From NCBI GenBank assembly GCA_030407315.1, contig JALQPE010000268.1, forward strand, positions 1 through 64,000: a stretch of 64,000 nt of DNA. The letters run 5' to 3'. The DNA comes from Asparagopsis taxiformis. Taxonomy: Eukaryota > Rhodophyta > Florideophyceae > Bonnemaisoniales > Bonnemaisoniaceae. Numbering within the stretch: position 1 is the first letter of the stretch; every line of letters starts with the position of its first letter. The notes under the pieces were generated by a model. It saw nothing but the letters and a program-made list of their open reading frames with translations, was not told the DNA's origin and searched no databases. The translations under genes were made by a program, and so were the position numbers. Below, one piece after another: positions 33,701 through 44,257 of this stretch.

Positions 33701-34485
33701 CACTTGGAAAAGGAATTTCGGAGAGTCTACATGCGACAGAAGAGGCAGCAAAAAGATGCTTCTTAAGTCCTGTATTCCATCTCATATCAGAGAGGAGCAG
33801 TACTATGGTGAGCACCCACTGTCCAATCACGCGGTGGCGAGGGGAATCTGTTGAAGACGCGAAAAATGTTCCGGCAGAAGAAACCGTCATGATGGCAAGG
33901 ATACGTAAAGCTTCTGAAACTTTTCTCAGAACCAGACAGGTAAACGGGTCTCAACATGGTGAACGACTATGGTGGCTCGCTGCTGCACAAAGAGTGCGCA
34001 CTAGTCATGAGGGATCTGAGAGCGAATCGAGGTTAGGGCGTGCTGAACCTGGAAGCATCATTCAAGCAGTGTGCAAAGATGGATGGTATGATGCTGGTAT
34101 AGTAGTACCCGCCCATAGCAGGACGAGCATGGAGGAATTCACATGTTTTAGACGTTTCCTTTTCGTCACATTGTCCTTTTTTATTGTGGTAGGGCAAGGA
34201 GAGGAGAAGAAGGCAAAGAAATGGAAGCAGAAAACTCCATATGCTGTCTGCATTCCCTTGACATGCACTGGAGACGGTATGTACCGGAAAGGTGGGAATG
34301 ATACTATAGTTCACGTTGAAATGAACGACAGGGTCCGAGAAGTTTTGCACGTACATAACTGCGAGTCAGGAGTTTGTTCATACGATAGACAAAGTGGCAT
34401 TGTAGAGCACAATAGTGATATTCTTTCTGGTGGTGAAGTGAGCGTCTTAACTAGAGAAGATGGATACCCACCACGTTCAGCATAG
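30786..34485 (+). pseudogene. D1 CACTA/Plavaka-like DDE transposase, frameshifted
   Basis: The protein would cut and join the transposon ends. Coding starts at ATG 30786 with a basic Arg/Lys-rich N-terminus. A one-base loss near 31026, relative to D2, shifts the frame, which resumes in the segment to 32809. A second shift at about 32805-32812 leads to the segment 32845-34485. The family core is visible: Asp in YADDFQPF (32324-32332), FLDPVGFIGDYP (about 32560-32590), the HTSNTPCHSC block, FDPYRSAAVAPDHLL, and Glu in FERMHQPLKRG (about 33520). The spacing of acidic residues and the GHTSNTPCHSC motif are those of Plavaka-like CACTA transposases. The second shift is also in D2; the first is private. 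Confidence 0.8.
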
Positions 34486-35192
34486 AGTGTTCCAGCACAG
34501 TGTTTAATACATCAGTAAACTTTCGTAATTCATTTAGCAGCAGTCCTGATCAAGTCTTCCAACAAATGCTATACAAAATTTGTACATGTCGTTTGAAGAA
34601 TAGAGTGGGCTTTTGTTCCATGCGCACAAATAAAGTGTGTTTTGCGAAGAGCGTACGCACTTACGTACGTATGATGCCATTGGTACTAGAGATGGAGCCG
34701 CGAGTTGCAGGACTCCTAGTTCCACAAAGTTGAGTTCGCATAATCCAATGGAGAGCCGGCACCTGGCCAATGAAGTGGAAAATAATACCCGGTATAATTT
34801 TCTGGCTCCAGTGACAAGTGGAGTATTGTGACTGATGGCTGTCTGCTGGCCAATGGGGAGCCGGCACCTGGCCAATGCAGTGGAAAATAATACCCGGTAT
34901 AGTTTTCTGGCTCCAGTGACAAGTGGAGTACTATGATTCATGGCAATGGGATGGTTTTGGGAACGAAGGAATTGTGTGTGGGAAGTCCTTCGTCGAGGAA
35001 TGACAGATGGCCGAATACAATTGGAGCGCGTGGAAGGTGAATCAATAACTGATATTTCACGTTTAAACGTGTAGGGAGATCGTTTCCCGCCAAATACCAC
35101 CTTGAAAGAGGAATATCTCTTGATCGTGTAGTCGGAGAGAAAAGGTATCTTTGTTATCCTGAACGACTTCTCTACGCGTCCAAATCTTTGCA
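34486..35192. other. D1 spacer between the transposase and the small gene
   Basis: It holds a 105-bp tandem duplication (34745-34940) and the likely promoter of the downstream gene pair. A minus-strand open frame covers it but crosses the tandem repeat and has no recognisable domain, so I do not call it. Confidence 0.5.
34745..34940. repeat. Tandem repeat, two units of 105 bp, in D1
   Basis: The block CCAATGG(A/G)GAGCCGGCACC starts at 34745 and again at 34850, followed in each by CTGGCTCCAGTGACAAGTGG. The same pair is in D2 at 51094-51289. Confidence 0.88.
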
Positions 35193-35561
35193 ATGGCCGG
35201 AAGCGACACTGAGCGCGCTGCGGAACCAAAGGATACCGTCGAAAGCGTTGCAGAGAGACTTGCAACGACAGTAGGCGGTGATAAAACACCCTCCGGAGTT
35301 TCTGCTGATGGAGGGGCTCCGTCTGCAGCGGGAAGGGAGACGGCAGATAGCCAGACACCCATTCAGGGAGCAGACGCTGCCATGATAGAGGCAGCAAAAA
35401 CCCTTGGCCATATATCACTATCTGGGAAAAACACTCTACGCTTTCCATCTACTCCTGGGACGGTGAAATCGAAAAACAGGGAGAAGTCTAACGTCCGTGA
35501 AGGCGAGGGGAGTCCTGCTGGCGTGGACTCCATGCTTCGGAAGCATCAGAAGAGTCTGTGA
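35193..35561 (+). CDS. D1 122-aa Ser/Ala/Gly-rich protein
   Basis: A short frame from ATG 35193 that encodes an acidic, low-complexity protein with many Ser, Ala, Thr and Gly and a basic end. Its TGA (35559-35561) overlaps the ATG (35561) of the next gene as TGATG. The identical protein is in D2 (51542-51910). It may be an accessory protein, or the leader of the ParB-like protein joined by splicing or frameshift. No family is recognised. Confidence 0.55.
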   Translation: MAGSDTERAAEPKDTVESVAERLATTVGGDKTPSGVSADGGAPSAAGRETADSQTPIQGADAAMIEAAKTLGHISLSGKNTLRFPSTPGTVKSKNREKSNVREGEGSPAGVDSMLRKHQKSL

Positions 35562-35773
35562 TGGGGATTGACATCAACATTGTCGAATGCAGGACTGAAC
35601 CTAAAATGATCAATCCGCTAGATGTTGCCAAACCGGAATCAACTTCTCGTCTTGTGCAGGAGGCCAGAGTGCGCGATCTGGTCAGAAAAATATCTACCGA
35701 GGGGTTTCTGGAAACTGGCACCCGAATGACCATCTGTGAAACAATAAGGTCAGACGGACAGAAGAAACTGCAG
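35561..35773 (+). pseudogene. D1 ParB-like gene, cut after 71 codons by C1
   Basis: It begins at ATG 35561 and matches the D2 gene at 51910, ending after KKLQ just before the DGGHR motif. C1 starts at 35774. The rest should lie to the right of C1 and everything nested in it. Confidence 0.75.
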
Positions 35774-36606
35774 CGTCTGTGTTCTCGGAAATGGACGAGG
35801 ACGTCCACAACCTCTAGTACACCTAGTATTACTAGGCGGACGTCCATGTTCTCCAGTATTTTTGGATGTCCGCCTAGAACCGGACGTCCATGCGGTCTAG
35901 TACGTCTAGTATTACTAGGGCGACATTCATTGTTTCTAGTACCACGGATGTCCCCCTCGGGATGGACTTCCGCCATGTCTATGTCCACCTAGGACGGGCG
36001 CCGGTTCAGAAATTCAAAAATTTCGACCCCAGAAATTTCTGCCGCCGTGCTCGACATGGATGTCCGCATCCATCACGGTGACCACTCTATTTTTCCTTGT
36101 CGGTCGACTCCAATTTCGTCTTTAATTTTTTCATCCTCTCGCTCACACCCCTTTCCAGTTGGTGCTCACCTCCCCCGTACTGTACCTCAAACACCCCCAA
36201 TACCACTCTAGCACGCATTTTCAGCTACCTATCCCCGCTTCCACGGTGCACACCTCCATTCCATACCTACTTTTCTGCTCTACCGTACAGATTTCGTATA
36301 ACCAGTCCTCATACTACCTCAGAATAGGGAAAAACACCCCCTATCTCCTCGACCATGCTCTCCCCCATCACCTTTGAAACGTATTGTTCTTCAATACCCT
36401 CTCTCCTCTACCTTCAACCCCTCTCCTTCGCCCTCTCCACAAACTTCCCCTGCAGCTTACTCTTCGAAAACCTCTCACTCCCCATCCCGTACCCGACCTG
36501 CTCCACCCCTCCCTCCCTCAGCTGCTCCATGCCCCACGCCATCCACATCTTCGATACCGTATACAGCACCACCACCGGCCCACACTCCCGCTCCCCCGCC
36601 GTCTCC

Positions 36607-36984
36607 TCAGAAACATCCTCTCTCTGAGCCACATATCAACTTGATAAGGGTTGAACCCCCCACTTCGCACCCTTCCTCCCACTCCCCTCCCTCCCCAAAT
36701 ACAATAACCCCCTTCTTCTCCATCACATCCCCACTCACCACAGCCAGAACAGACGCCACCCCCCTCCCCCTCTTTCTCCTCACTTTCCTAAAAGCCCCTC
36801 CTCTCGGTGCCTTCAACCGCACCCTCCTACGGTCCCACCTAAACACCTCCTCCGCCCTCACTACCCCAACACCCCGCAGCGTCTCCCCAATCCCCATAAT
36901 ATGCTTGTCGGCACTCCTCTCCGAATCACACTCCAATCTAAACCCGCACCCCGTACATTTCCACCTCCCCCTGTACCATCCCAA
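36607..36984 (-). pseudogene. C1 decayed minus-strand coding remnant
   Basis: A 125-codon frame with CTGCGFRLEC...SADKHIMGI, followed by a basic stretch (FRKVRRKRGRG) and an acidic end. In C2 the same residues occur, but the frame changes between blocks (42870-43385), so at least one copy is frameshifted. The CXXC...C...H pattern could bind zinc. I do not recognise the family. Confidence 0.4.
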
Positions 36985-37423
36985 GATTCCATCCCCCCAC
37001 AGAACACATCCTCATACCACAGAAGAATTTTATTCCTCTCATACCTCATCCTTAAAACCTCCATCAGCTCCATGTAAATTTCTATGTAAATATTTTCTCT
37101 ACTATGCAATCTTAAACATGTACGAGCCTATGACTTTCCGCTTTGTCACCCTTGAATATTGGTACTCATGTATTCATAAAATAGGGCCACCCACATCCCT
37201 ATCCCGTTCTGCAAGCTTTACAAACCACCAGACGCATACTCCACAACTATACAACAAACACTACTCGCTATTTCATACGACGCGGTACACAAGTAGCGTA
37301 GTCTCAACCTTCCGTGACGCCTTCCCTGATGCGTACAAGTGCGAAACACGTCTAGACGTATATCAGAAGTGAGTGCGGGAATTTTCGGCACAGGAGATGC
37401 TGGGCCACGAAATTGATTTTTCG

Positions 37424-38173
37424 GAAATTTTAGAATTTCTGGGCTGGCCAGCAATGCAATCGAGCTGGACATCCACCGGACGTCCATTTCAGGTTGGTCG
37501 CGAGAGGGTGGGGCGGGACCATGATGAAACAAGGACCAAGACCTTTCCCTGACGTGTTGAGCCTGAAATCGACCCTTCGTGAGACGCCATTTTGGCTTAC
37601 AGTTGGTGCTAATAGAAGCCAGTGATAGCCCCGATCGGGGCGGTACCCGGCTCCGGCTTACAGTTGGTGCTTACAGACGCCAGTCATAGCCCCCGATCGG
37701 GGCCGGCGGTCGGTTCCTGGGGCCGTTGTGGCCAAATTAGACACATTCATTTGAATTAAAATTTGGGCTATTCTCAAAAACATGCACATGTGAACATGTT
37801 TTTGAGATGGGGGTGTGCCGTACGGCACAATCGACCGCCCAAATCGATGTTTTTTTACAATTTATTTCTGCACGAAATTTTAGAATTTCTGGGCTGGCCA
37901 GGAGTGCAATCGAGGTGGACATCCACCGGACGTCCATTTCAGGTTGGTCGTGAGAGAGTGGGGTGGGACCATGATGAAACAAGGACCAAGACCTGTCCCT
38001 GACGTGTTGAGCCTGAAATCGACCCTTCGTCAGACGCCATTTAGCTTTACAGTTGGTGCTTACAGAAGCCAGTGACAACCCCACTCGGGGCGGCGGCTGG
38101 TTCCTGGGGCCGTTGTGGCCAAATTAGACACCTTGATTTGAATTAAAATTTGGGCTATTCTCAAAAACATGCA
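37424..38173. repeat. Tandem 450-bp units at the right of C1
   Basis: The block GAAATTTTAGAATTTCTGGG starts at 37424 and at 37874, followed in each by GGACATCCACCGGACGTCC, then by GCTTACAGTTGGTGCT stretches with the palindrome CCCCGATCGGGG. The second unit is cut by B2. C2 has the same at 43731 and 44183. Confidence 0.8.
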
Positions 38174-38842
38174 TGTAGTATACGTGGCAATTCCGAAATT
38201 GCAAATATTTACGTTTTCCGCGGAATTCGAATTTCGGCGGATACGACCGGCGACAGCAATGCACGAACATTGCTGGCGCATGCGCGCGCGCAACCGGCAC
38301 ACGTGTGCAACGAACGTATTGGCAACGGCCAACGGACCAACGGGTCCCTACGTGTGACCCACAAGGTCCTTTCCCATTCGGGGACGTTACGAGCAGTGTT
38401 TACACTGTAAAGCGATGCCATCGTGGCTATATAGGTATTGGCATCGCGCCGGGAGGGAAAGGGGACAAGACAACGATCGGGCAACGTGCTCTAGTCTACG
38501 ACTGACTTCTACGTTACGTATTACGTTTTCGCCTAACGAGGCTTCGTCTCCGTCGAGCTGCGTACTCCCTACCCATCGCCACACGTGAGGCTGATCGCGT
38601 GTAGTGCCTACGGGCTTGGTTGAGAGCGCCTCCGGTGACGTGCCACCTCGTTCGTTAACGTAGTCCACGCGTGGATCGTTCGTCGTGACGCCCGTGTCTA
38701 CCTGCTAACCTATTGTCTACCCTATCCTCTATCTGCTACCAAACATACAGTCAAAACACCAGCGGGTGGACTTATTCGTTTCGTTAAGGACAGCGTGTCC
38801 GTGGCTCGTACCAGCTACTTCTAGAACTAACGTTGTTCCACA
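38174..38842 (+). repeat. 5' LTR of B2 (669 bp)
   Basis: TGTAGTATACG to TTCCACA, the inverse of the B1 LTR with only a few base changes. TATATAG at 38428-38434 sits between 9-bp inverted arms (38412-38420 and 38439-38447). The left flank in C1 ends ATGCA, the expected target-site duplication. Confidence 0.92.
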
Positions 38843-38843
38843 C

Positions 38844-38861
38844 TGGTCTCTCGACCTAGAA
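38844..38861 (+). promoter_or_regulatory. Primer-binding site of B2
   Basis: TGGTCTCTCGACCTAGAA starts one base after the LTR and begins with the TGG that pairs with a tRNA CCA end. It is identical to the sites in B1 and in family A. Confidence 0.8.
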
Positions 38862-38941
38862 GTTGCTACGAGCATAACGACAACCAACGAGGTTGAGCTC
38901 TTTTACGTTAACGAAAAGCTACGTGCTACAGACGACGGTCT

Positions 38942-41344
38942 ATGAATTACGCTGTGTCGAATTCCAGCGCGTCGCCCAGGCAACCGTTGCCAACGTCAGC
39001 GGACGCCGAAGCCGACGTGGCCTTGTCAGCAGAAGCGATCTTCGCGACTGATCGATCTATCCCGCCGGATATCGAGGCGATCGGCCAGCTACCACGTACG
39101 GTAAGCCCGTTTCAGTCCGTGAGTATGGACCCCGCAACGCGCGGTCAGCTCAACGAAGGGAACGTGACTCCCACGGCACTACGTGTAGTGTACGAAGACC
39201 TTCGAGGTCACATCGAAAGGGCGAGCGACGCGGCCGTCGACGAAGCCGTAAGGCAGAGACTCGAAGTCTCGGAGCGCGAAGCTCGTGCGTTACGTGAACG
39301 CTCAGCGACCCTCGAACGGGAAAACGAAGACTTACGAAACCGCCTCTCCGCCGTGGAGGGAAGACTCGACTCGTTTGTCGTAGTATTCAACGAAATTGTC
39401 GACGGACGTTCCGCTCCGCCGAGCGGAAGCGATCCGAATTACGAAGGCTCGCGCGCCTATAACTCGCAATCCTCCCCGGCCGTTCCGGGAGGATACCCAC
39501 CAACACCCGGTCCGACGACCCCGACAACGTACGGAAGGGGGGCGACAGTGCAACGAGCCATCGCCAACCCCGACGAGACGCCACGAAGGCAATTACGTTT
39601 TAACGATACGCCAGACCATGCGCGGTCGGCGGATGCAGCACGAGCTGCACAATTCGATACGAGAGCTCCCCCGCCACGTGAGACGTACATTCCGTGGCTG
39701 GGTACGTTCGGCACGACGGACACGCGAGTCCACGAAAACGAACGTGCCGACGCGGTACGCTTACCAGGGAACGCCCTCGGACCCGTTTGCCACGCGTTGG
39801 CAGAGCACACGACAATGCTCGACGCATTTGCGAACGTGGTGTCGTACCGCATGTATCGACTTAACGATGTACGTGAACATCTCTACGTGAACGAGAGTCA
39901 AAGCGTACATAAGCTCAAACGTGAGCTGGAGGGACTTTTCCCTACGTTAAAGCCGTTCTCCGGCCGGAATCCGATTACGTTGCTCGGATTCCTCGCCCAA
40001 ATACGTGATGGGTTCAGCACACTCGGAGTGTGCGAGGGAGTGGCAGTACGTGCGCTGCACTTCTTCCTCGAAGGGGACGCCCGACGGTTCTACGATTCCC
40101 AGTGTACGACTGGTGTGATCACGACTGATCCGACGAAGAGGTTCTCGTGGCCTCACGTGATCAACGCGTTGATCAAACGATACCTGCAAGACGACGTGCT
40201 GCAGGAGGCCTACGAAAAGGTCACGATGATCACGCAGAGTCCTAACGAGGACGAGAATCAGTACGCTGATAGACTCGACACCGCCACGCGGGCGTGTAAC
40301 TACGTGTTTACGGATCGACTCCTCATTCAGCACTACGTGCGTGGTTTACTGCCCTCGACGCGGGCAGCCGTGACGGAACGACTCCGGTCACTCCCCGAAC
40401 GAGAGAGGAACGACCTCACCGTTGTGAGACGATTGGCGACGGCCGAAGGAACGACCTTCCGTGCACGTACGGCAGCTGTCGCGTCAGCCGCGAAACCGAA
40501 AGTGCGGTTTCCGGTGAAGCCTACGTTGGCTATTTCCGACCACGAGTCGAGGAAGTTCGCGGACTACGGTGAGTCCGCGTACTTACGTAATGAACGGGCT
40601 AGCGAGCCCAGTTACCACGATGGTAACCCGAACATCCCCGCGAGGGACGATGACGACGTGTCGCTCGCTGCGGCTCACGTTGCCGAGAACTTGGAGGCGA
40701 TCCTCTTCACGAACGGGCCGCCGCCAAACGATACGAAAACGGCGAACGAAAAGCCGGACGAACTCGAAGCTCGATTGAACCGTCCATGCGAGGACGTGCC
40801 GAAGCTCATGAGCGAGCAGACGCAATTGGCGCACTCCGTAATCCCGAATGATTACTGGACGCTGTCGTGTTGGTCATGCCGCGAAGATGGCCACTCGACG
40901 TTTACGTGTCCGCGTCTGACGCCAGATCAACGGATCTTTTTCGCGTACAAGTACTACCTCTTCCACGTGAAGAGCAACCCACGTCAGGCTGAGTACTTCC
41001 GCCAACGAATGGCTAAACGTAACCAGGAACGACCTGGCGAGCGAGGGAACGTGACCCCGCGGAGGTACGGCACGCCGCCTACGATACTCCGAAACACCAA
41101 TCGTGACGGGGGAAGGTCCTTCGACAGGCGCCGCGGCGACTTTCGTAATGACCGACGTGACCCCCGCCCGTGGGCGAACGAACGAAATGGCCAGCGTAAT
41201 GGCCGCAGCGGAGTCTACGTGACGACCTCCGCTGACGAAACACCACTCGAGGTGGAAACGAGTCACGATGACGAACGAGCTTCGTGGGCTCACGACGACG
41301 ACGTGTCGAACGGCCCCGCGCCGGAAAACGACCAGGCGATGTAG
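38942..41344 (+). CDS. B2 gag (800 aa)
   Basis: Intact and identical to the B1 gag except for one residue. It has the coiled coil, the capsid-like region, the CX2CX4HX4C knuckle (about residues 643-656) and the basic tail. It could still supply particles in trans although the rest of the B2 pol is interrupted. Confidence 0.92.
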   Translation: MNYAVSNSSASPRQPLPTSADAEADVALSAEAIFATDRSIPPDIEAIGQLPRTVSPFQSVSMDPATRGQLNEGNVTPTALRVVYEDLRGHIERASDAAVDEAVRQRLEVSEREARALRERSATLERENEDLRNRLSAVEGRLDSFVVVFNEIVDGRSAPPSGSDPNYEGSRAYNSQSSPAVPGGYPPTPGPTTPTTYGRGATVQRAIANPDETPRRQLRFNDTPDHARSADAARAAQFDTRAPPPRETYIPWLGTFGTTDTRVHENERADAVRLPGNALGPVCHALAEHTTMLDAFANVVSYRMYRLNDVREHLYVNESQSVHKLKRELEGLFPTLKPFSGRNPITLLGFLAQIRDGFSTLGVCEGVAVRALHFFLEGDARRFYDSQCTTGVITTDPTKRFSWPHVINALIKRYLQDDVLQEAYEKVTMITQSPNEDENQYADRLDTATRACNYVFTDRLLIQHYVRGLLPSTRAAVTERLRSLPERERNDLTVVRRLATAEGTTFRARTAAVASAAKPKVRFPVKPTLAISDHESRKFADYGESAYLRNERASEPSYHDGNPNIPARDDDDVSLAAAHVAENLEAILFTNGPPPNDTKTANEKPDELEARLNRPCEDVPKLMSEQTQLAHSVIPNDYWTLSCWSCREDGHSTFTCPRLTPDQRIFFAYKYYLFHVKSNPRQAEYFRQRMAKRNQERPGERGNVTPRRYGTPPTILRNTNRDGGRSFDRRRGDFRNDRRDPRPWANERNGQRNGRSGVYVTTSADETPLEVETSHDDERASWAHDDDVSNGPAPENDQAM

Positions 41345-42035
41345 GTCACGAGCCATCCACATCGCCTGAACCCTTACGTGCAAGGGGGACGACCGACGTC
41401 GATGATTGGTCCTCCGCAGGCTCACCAATGAACGAGAGTTACGTAAAGCTCACGGCTGCGAAGGCCAACTCGAGTCACACGACACCCGACGTGGGGGAAG
41501 AAACGAAGTCCGACGGGACAAACGAACCTCACACGAAGAGGAAGCCTCGCAGACGAGCGAGACGCGCTACCCGGAAGCACGACGCTTCCGAGCGCGAGAA
41601 AGCCAAGCATGCGGCTTATGCGAAGCGTGTCGACGCAAAAGAAGCCATACGGGCTCATACGGTGAAGCGACGAACCGCTAGCGAAGACGCAGACCGCGCG
41701 CCGGTCAGGACAGAACCGTTGGTCCTCGACGGGCATACGTGCCTACTTGCGTCGAAGCATTATATCGTGTCCGGAACGATAGGACTAGACCTCAACGTGA
41801 TGAGGGCGATTACCATCGCGATGGACACGTGCAGCGGCTACAACTTGATACGAACAAGTTTACTGCCCTACGACTGGGTCGACCGCTGTCTACGTGACGA
41901 AGAGCTACCGAAGCTCGGAGACGCCAACGGGCGACGTTTGCCTATCGAAGGCGCCATCCTGCTTCGTGTCAGGCTGGGGAACTCGCTGTTCCGCGTAAAA
42001 TTCTTCGTAGCCAACACGCTGGCTGTTCCCGTTAT
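41284..42035 (+). pseudogene. B2 pol, cut inside protease by C2
   Basis: It overlaps the end of gag by 61 nt in the -1 frame, as in B1. It keeps the basic N-terminus and the protease active site DTCSG, and stops matching B1 after AVPVI, just before the second protease motif. The frame then runs by chance into C2 until 42162. Confidence 0.88.
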
Positions 42036-42869
42036 CGTCTGTGTTCTCGGAAATGGACGCGGACGTCCACAACCTCTAGTACACCTAGTATTACTAGGCG
42101 GACGTCCATGTTCTCCAGTATTTTTGGATGTCCGCCTAGAACCGGACGTCCATGCGGTCTAGTACGTCTAGTATTACTAGGACGACATTCATTGTTTCTA
42201 GTACCACGGATGTCCTCCTCGGGATGGACTTCCACCATGTCTATGTCCGCCTAGGACGGGCGCCGGTTCAGAAATTCAAAAATTTCGACCCCAGAAATTT
42301 CTGCCGCCGTGCTCGACATGGATGTCCGCATCCATCACGGCGACCACTCTAATTTTCCTTGTCGGTCGACTCCAATTTCGTCTTTAATTTTTTCATCCTC
42401 TCGCTCACACCCCCTTCCTGTTGGTGCTCACCTCCCCCGTACTGTACCTCAAACACCCCCAATACCACTCTAGCGCGCATTTTCAGCTACCTATCCCCGC
42501 TTCCACGGTGCACACCTCCATTCCATACCTACTTTTCTGCTCTACCGTACAGATTTCGTATAACCAGTCCTCATACTACCTCAGAATAAGGAAAAACACC
42601 CCTAACTCCTCGACCATGCTCTCCCCCATCACCTTTGCAACGTATTGTTCTTCAATACCTCTCTCCTCTACCTTCAACCCCTCTCCTTCGCCCTCTCCAC
42701 AAACTTCCCCTGCAGCTTACTCTTCGAAAACCTCTCACTCCCCATCCCGTGCCCGACCTGCTCCATCCCCTCCCTCCCTCAGCTGCTCCATGCCCCCCAC
42801 GCCATCCGCATCTTAGATACCGTATACAGCACCACCACCGGCCCACACTCCCGCTCCCCCGCCGTCTCC

Positions 42870-43385
42870 TCAGAAACATCCTCTCTCTGAGCCACATATC
42901 AACTTGATAAGGGTTGAACCCCCCACTTCGCACCCTTCCTCCCACTCCCCTCCCTCCCCAAATACAATAACCCCCTTCTTCTCCATCACATCCCCACTCA
43001 CCACAGCCAGAACAGACGCCACCCCCCTCCCCCTCTTTCTCCTCACTTTCCTAAAACCCCCTCCTCTCGGCGCCTTCAACCACAGCCTCCTACGGTCCCA
43101 CCTAAACACCTCCTCCGCCCTCACTACCCCCAACACCCCGCAGCGTCTCTCTAATCCCCATAATATGCTCGTCAGCACTCCTCTCCGAATCACATTCCAG
43201 TCTAAACCCGCACTCCGTACATTTCCACCTCCCCCTGTACCATCCCAAGATTCCATCCAACCCCCCCTACAGAACACATCCTCATACCAAAGAAGAATTT
43301 TCTTCCTCCCATACATCATCCTTAAAACCTCCATCAGCTCCATGTAAATTTCGATGTAAATATTTTCTCCACTATGCAATCTCAA
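42870..43385 (-). pseudogene. C2 decayed minus-strand coding remnant
   Basis: A 171-codon frame that shares FRKVRRKRGRGVASVLAVVS and the acidic end with the C1 remnant, but the zinc-like stretch is in another frame here. It contains Gly/Trp-rich sequence upstream. Function unknown. Confidence 0.4.
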
Positions 43386-43543
43386 ACATGTATGAGCGTA
43401 TGCCTTTCCGCTTTGTCAACCCTGAATATTTGTATTCATGTATTCATAAAATAGGGCCACCCACATCCCTATCCCGTTCTGCAAGCTTTACAAACCACCA
43501 GACGCATACTCCACAACTATACAACAAACACTACTCGCTATTT

Positions 43544-43600
43544 CAGACGACGCGGTACACAAGTAGCATAGGCTATGCTACTTGTGTACCGCGTTGTCTG
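43544..43600. repeat. Inverted duplication found only in C2
   Basis: Two 28-bp arms around CGGTACACAAGTAGCATAG mirror each other with one mismatch and a single spacer base. C1 has one arm only (about 37278-37303). A template-switch or hairpin-repair event in C2 would explain it. Confidence 0.8.
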
Positions 43601-44257
43601 AGACTGAGTCTCAACCTTCCGTGACGCCTTCCCTGATGCGTACAAGTGCGAAACACGTCTAGACGTATATCAGAAGTGAGTGCGGGAATTTTCGGCACAG
43701 GAGATGCTGGGCCACCAAATTGATTTTTCGGAAATTTTAGAATTTCTGGGCTGGCCAGCAACGCAATCGAGCTGGACATCCACCGGACGTCCATTTCAGG
43801 TTGGTCGTGAGAGAGTGGGGCGGGACCATGATGAAACAAGGACCAAGACCTTTCCCTGACGTATTGAGCCTGAAATCGACCCTTCGTGAGACGCCATTTT
43901 GGCTTACAGTTGGTGCTTATAGAAGCCAGTGATAGCCCCGATCGGGGCGGTGACCGGTTCCGGCTTACAGTTGGTGCTTCCAGACGCCAGTGATAGCCCC
44001 CGATCGGGGCCGACGGTCGGTTCCTGGGGCCGTTGTGGCCAAATTAGACACATTCATTTGAATTAAAATTTGGGCTATTCTCAAAAACATGCACATGTGA
44101 ACAGGTTTTTGAGATGGGGGTGTGCCGTACGGCACAATCCACCCGCTGAAATCGATGTTTTTTGCAATATTTTTTTGTGCCCGAAATTGTAGAATTTCTG
44201 GGCTGGCCAGCAATGCATCTGAGCTGGACATCCACCGGACGTCCATTTCAGGTTGAT

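Larger units (their letters stand above)
28144..35773 (+). mobile_element. D1: left part of a CACTA-superfamily DNA transposon
   Basis: D1 and D2 are near-identical over about 7.6 kb, and both begin exactly at CACTACTGTGTCTG with different flanks (GAT before D1, ATT before D2). This marks the transposon terminus and its CACTA type. Contents: about 1.2 kb of subterminal GGCAGTA repeats, two palindromes, a DDE transposase, a small protein, and the first 71 codons of a ParB-like gene, where C1 interrupts. The right end is not in the window. Confidence 0.85.
35774..38173. mobile_element. C1: left part of an unclassified family C repeat
   Basis: C1 and C2 both begin CGTCTGTGTTCTCGGAAATGG, at points where a paralogue of the target continues uninterrupted (D2 for C1, B1 for C2). 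The first 250 bp are dense in GGACGTCC and CTAGTATTACTAG palindromes. About 36130-37000 is strongly pyrimidine-rich on the plus strand. Short minus-strand frames there encode a Cys/His stretch (WKCTGCGFRLECDSERS). The right part has 450-bp tandem units. B2 is inserted at 38173/38174. It may be a DNA transposon; superfamily unknown. Confidence 0.7.
38174..42035 (+). mobile_element. B2: 5' part of a family B chromovirus
   Basis: 5' LTR, primer-binding site, gag and part of protease, nearly identical to B1. It begins inside C1: an uninterrupted copy of the target is at 37779-37810. It ends at 42035 where C2 starts, inside the protease after AVPVI; B1 continues there. RT, integrase and the 3' LTR should lie to the right, beyond C2. 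Confidence 0.9.

Noticed and set aside
34534..35448. 304-codon minus-strand frame in D1 (also 50883-51797 in D2)
   Set aside because: It runs through the 105-bp tandem repeat and overlaps the 122-aa gene, with no domain. It may be open by chance; not fully excluded.
36374..37372. 332-codon Ser/Pro/His-rich plus-strand frame in C1
   Set aside because: It is a product of the pyrimidine-rich strand. The homologous part of C2 does not keep the frame.
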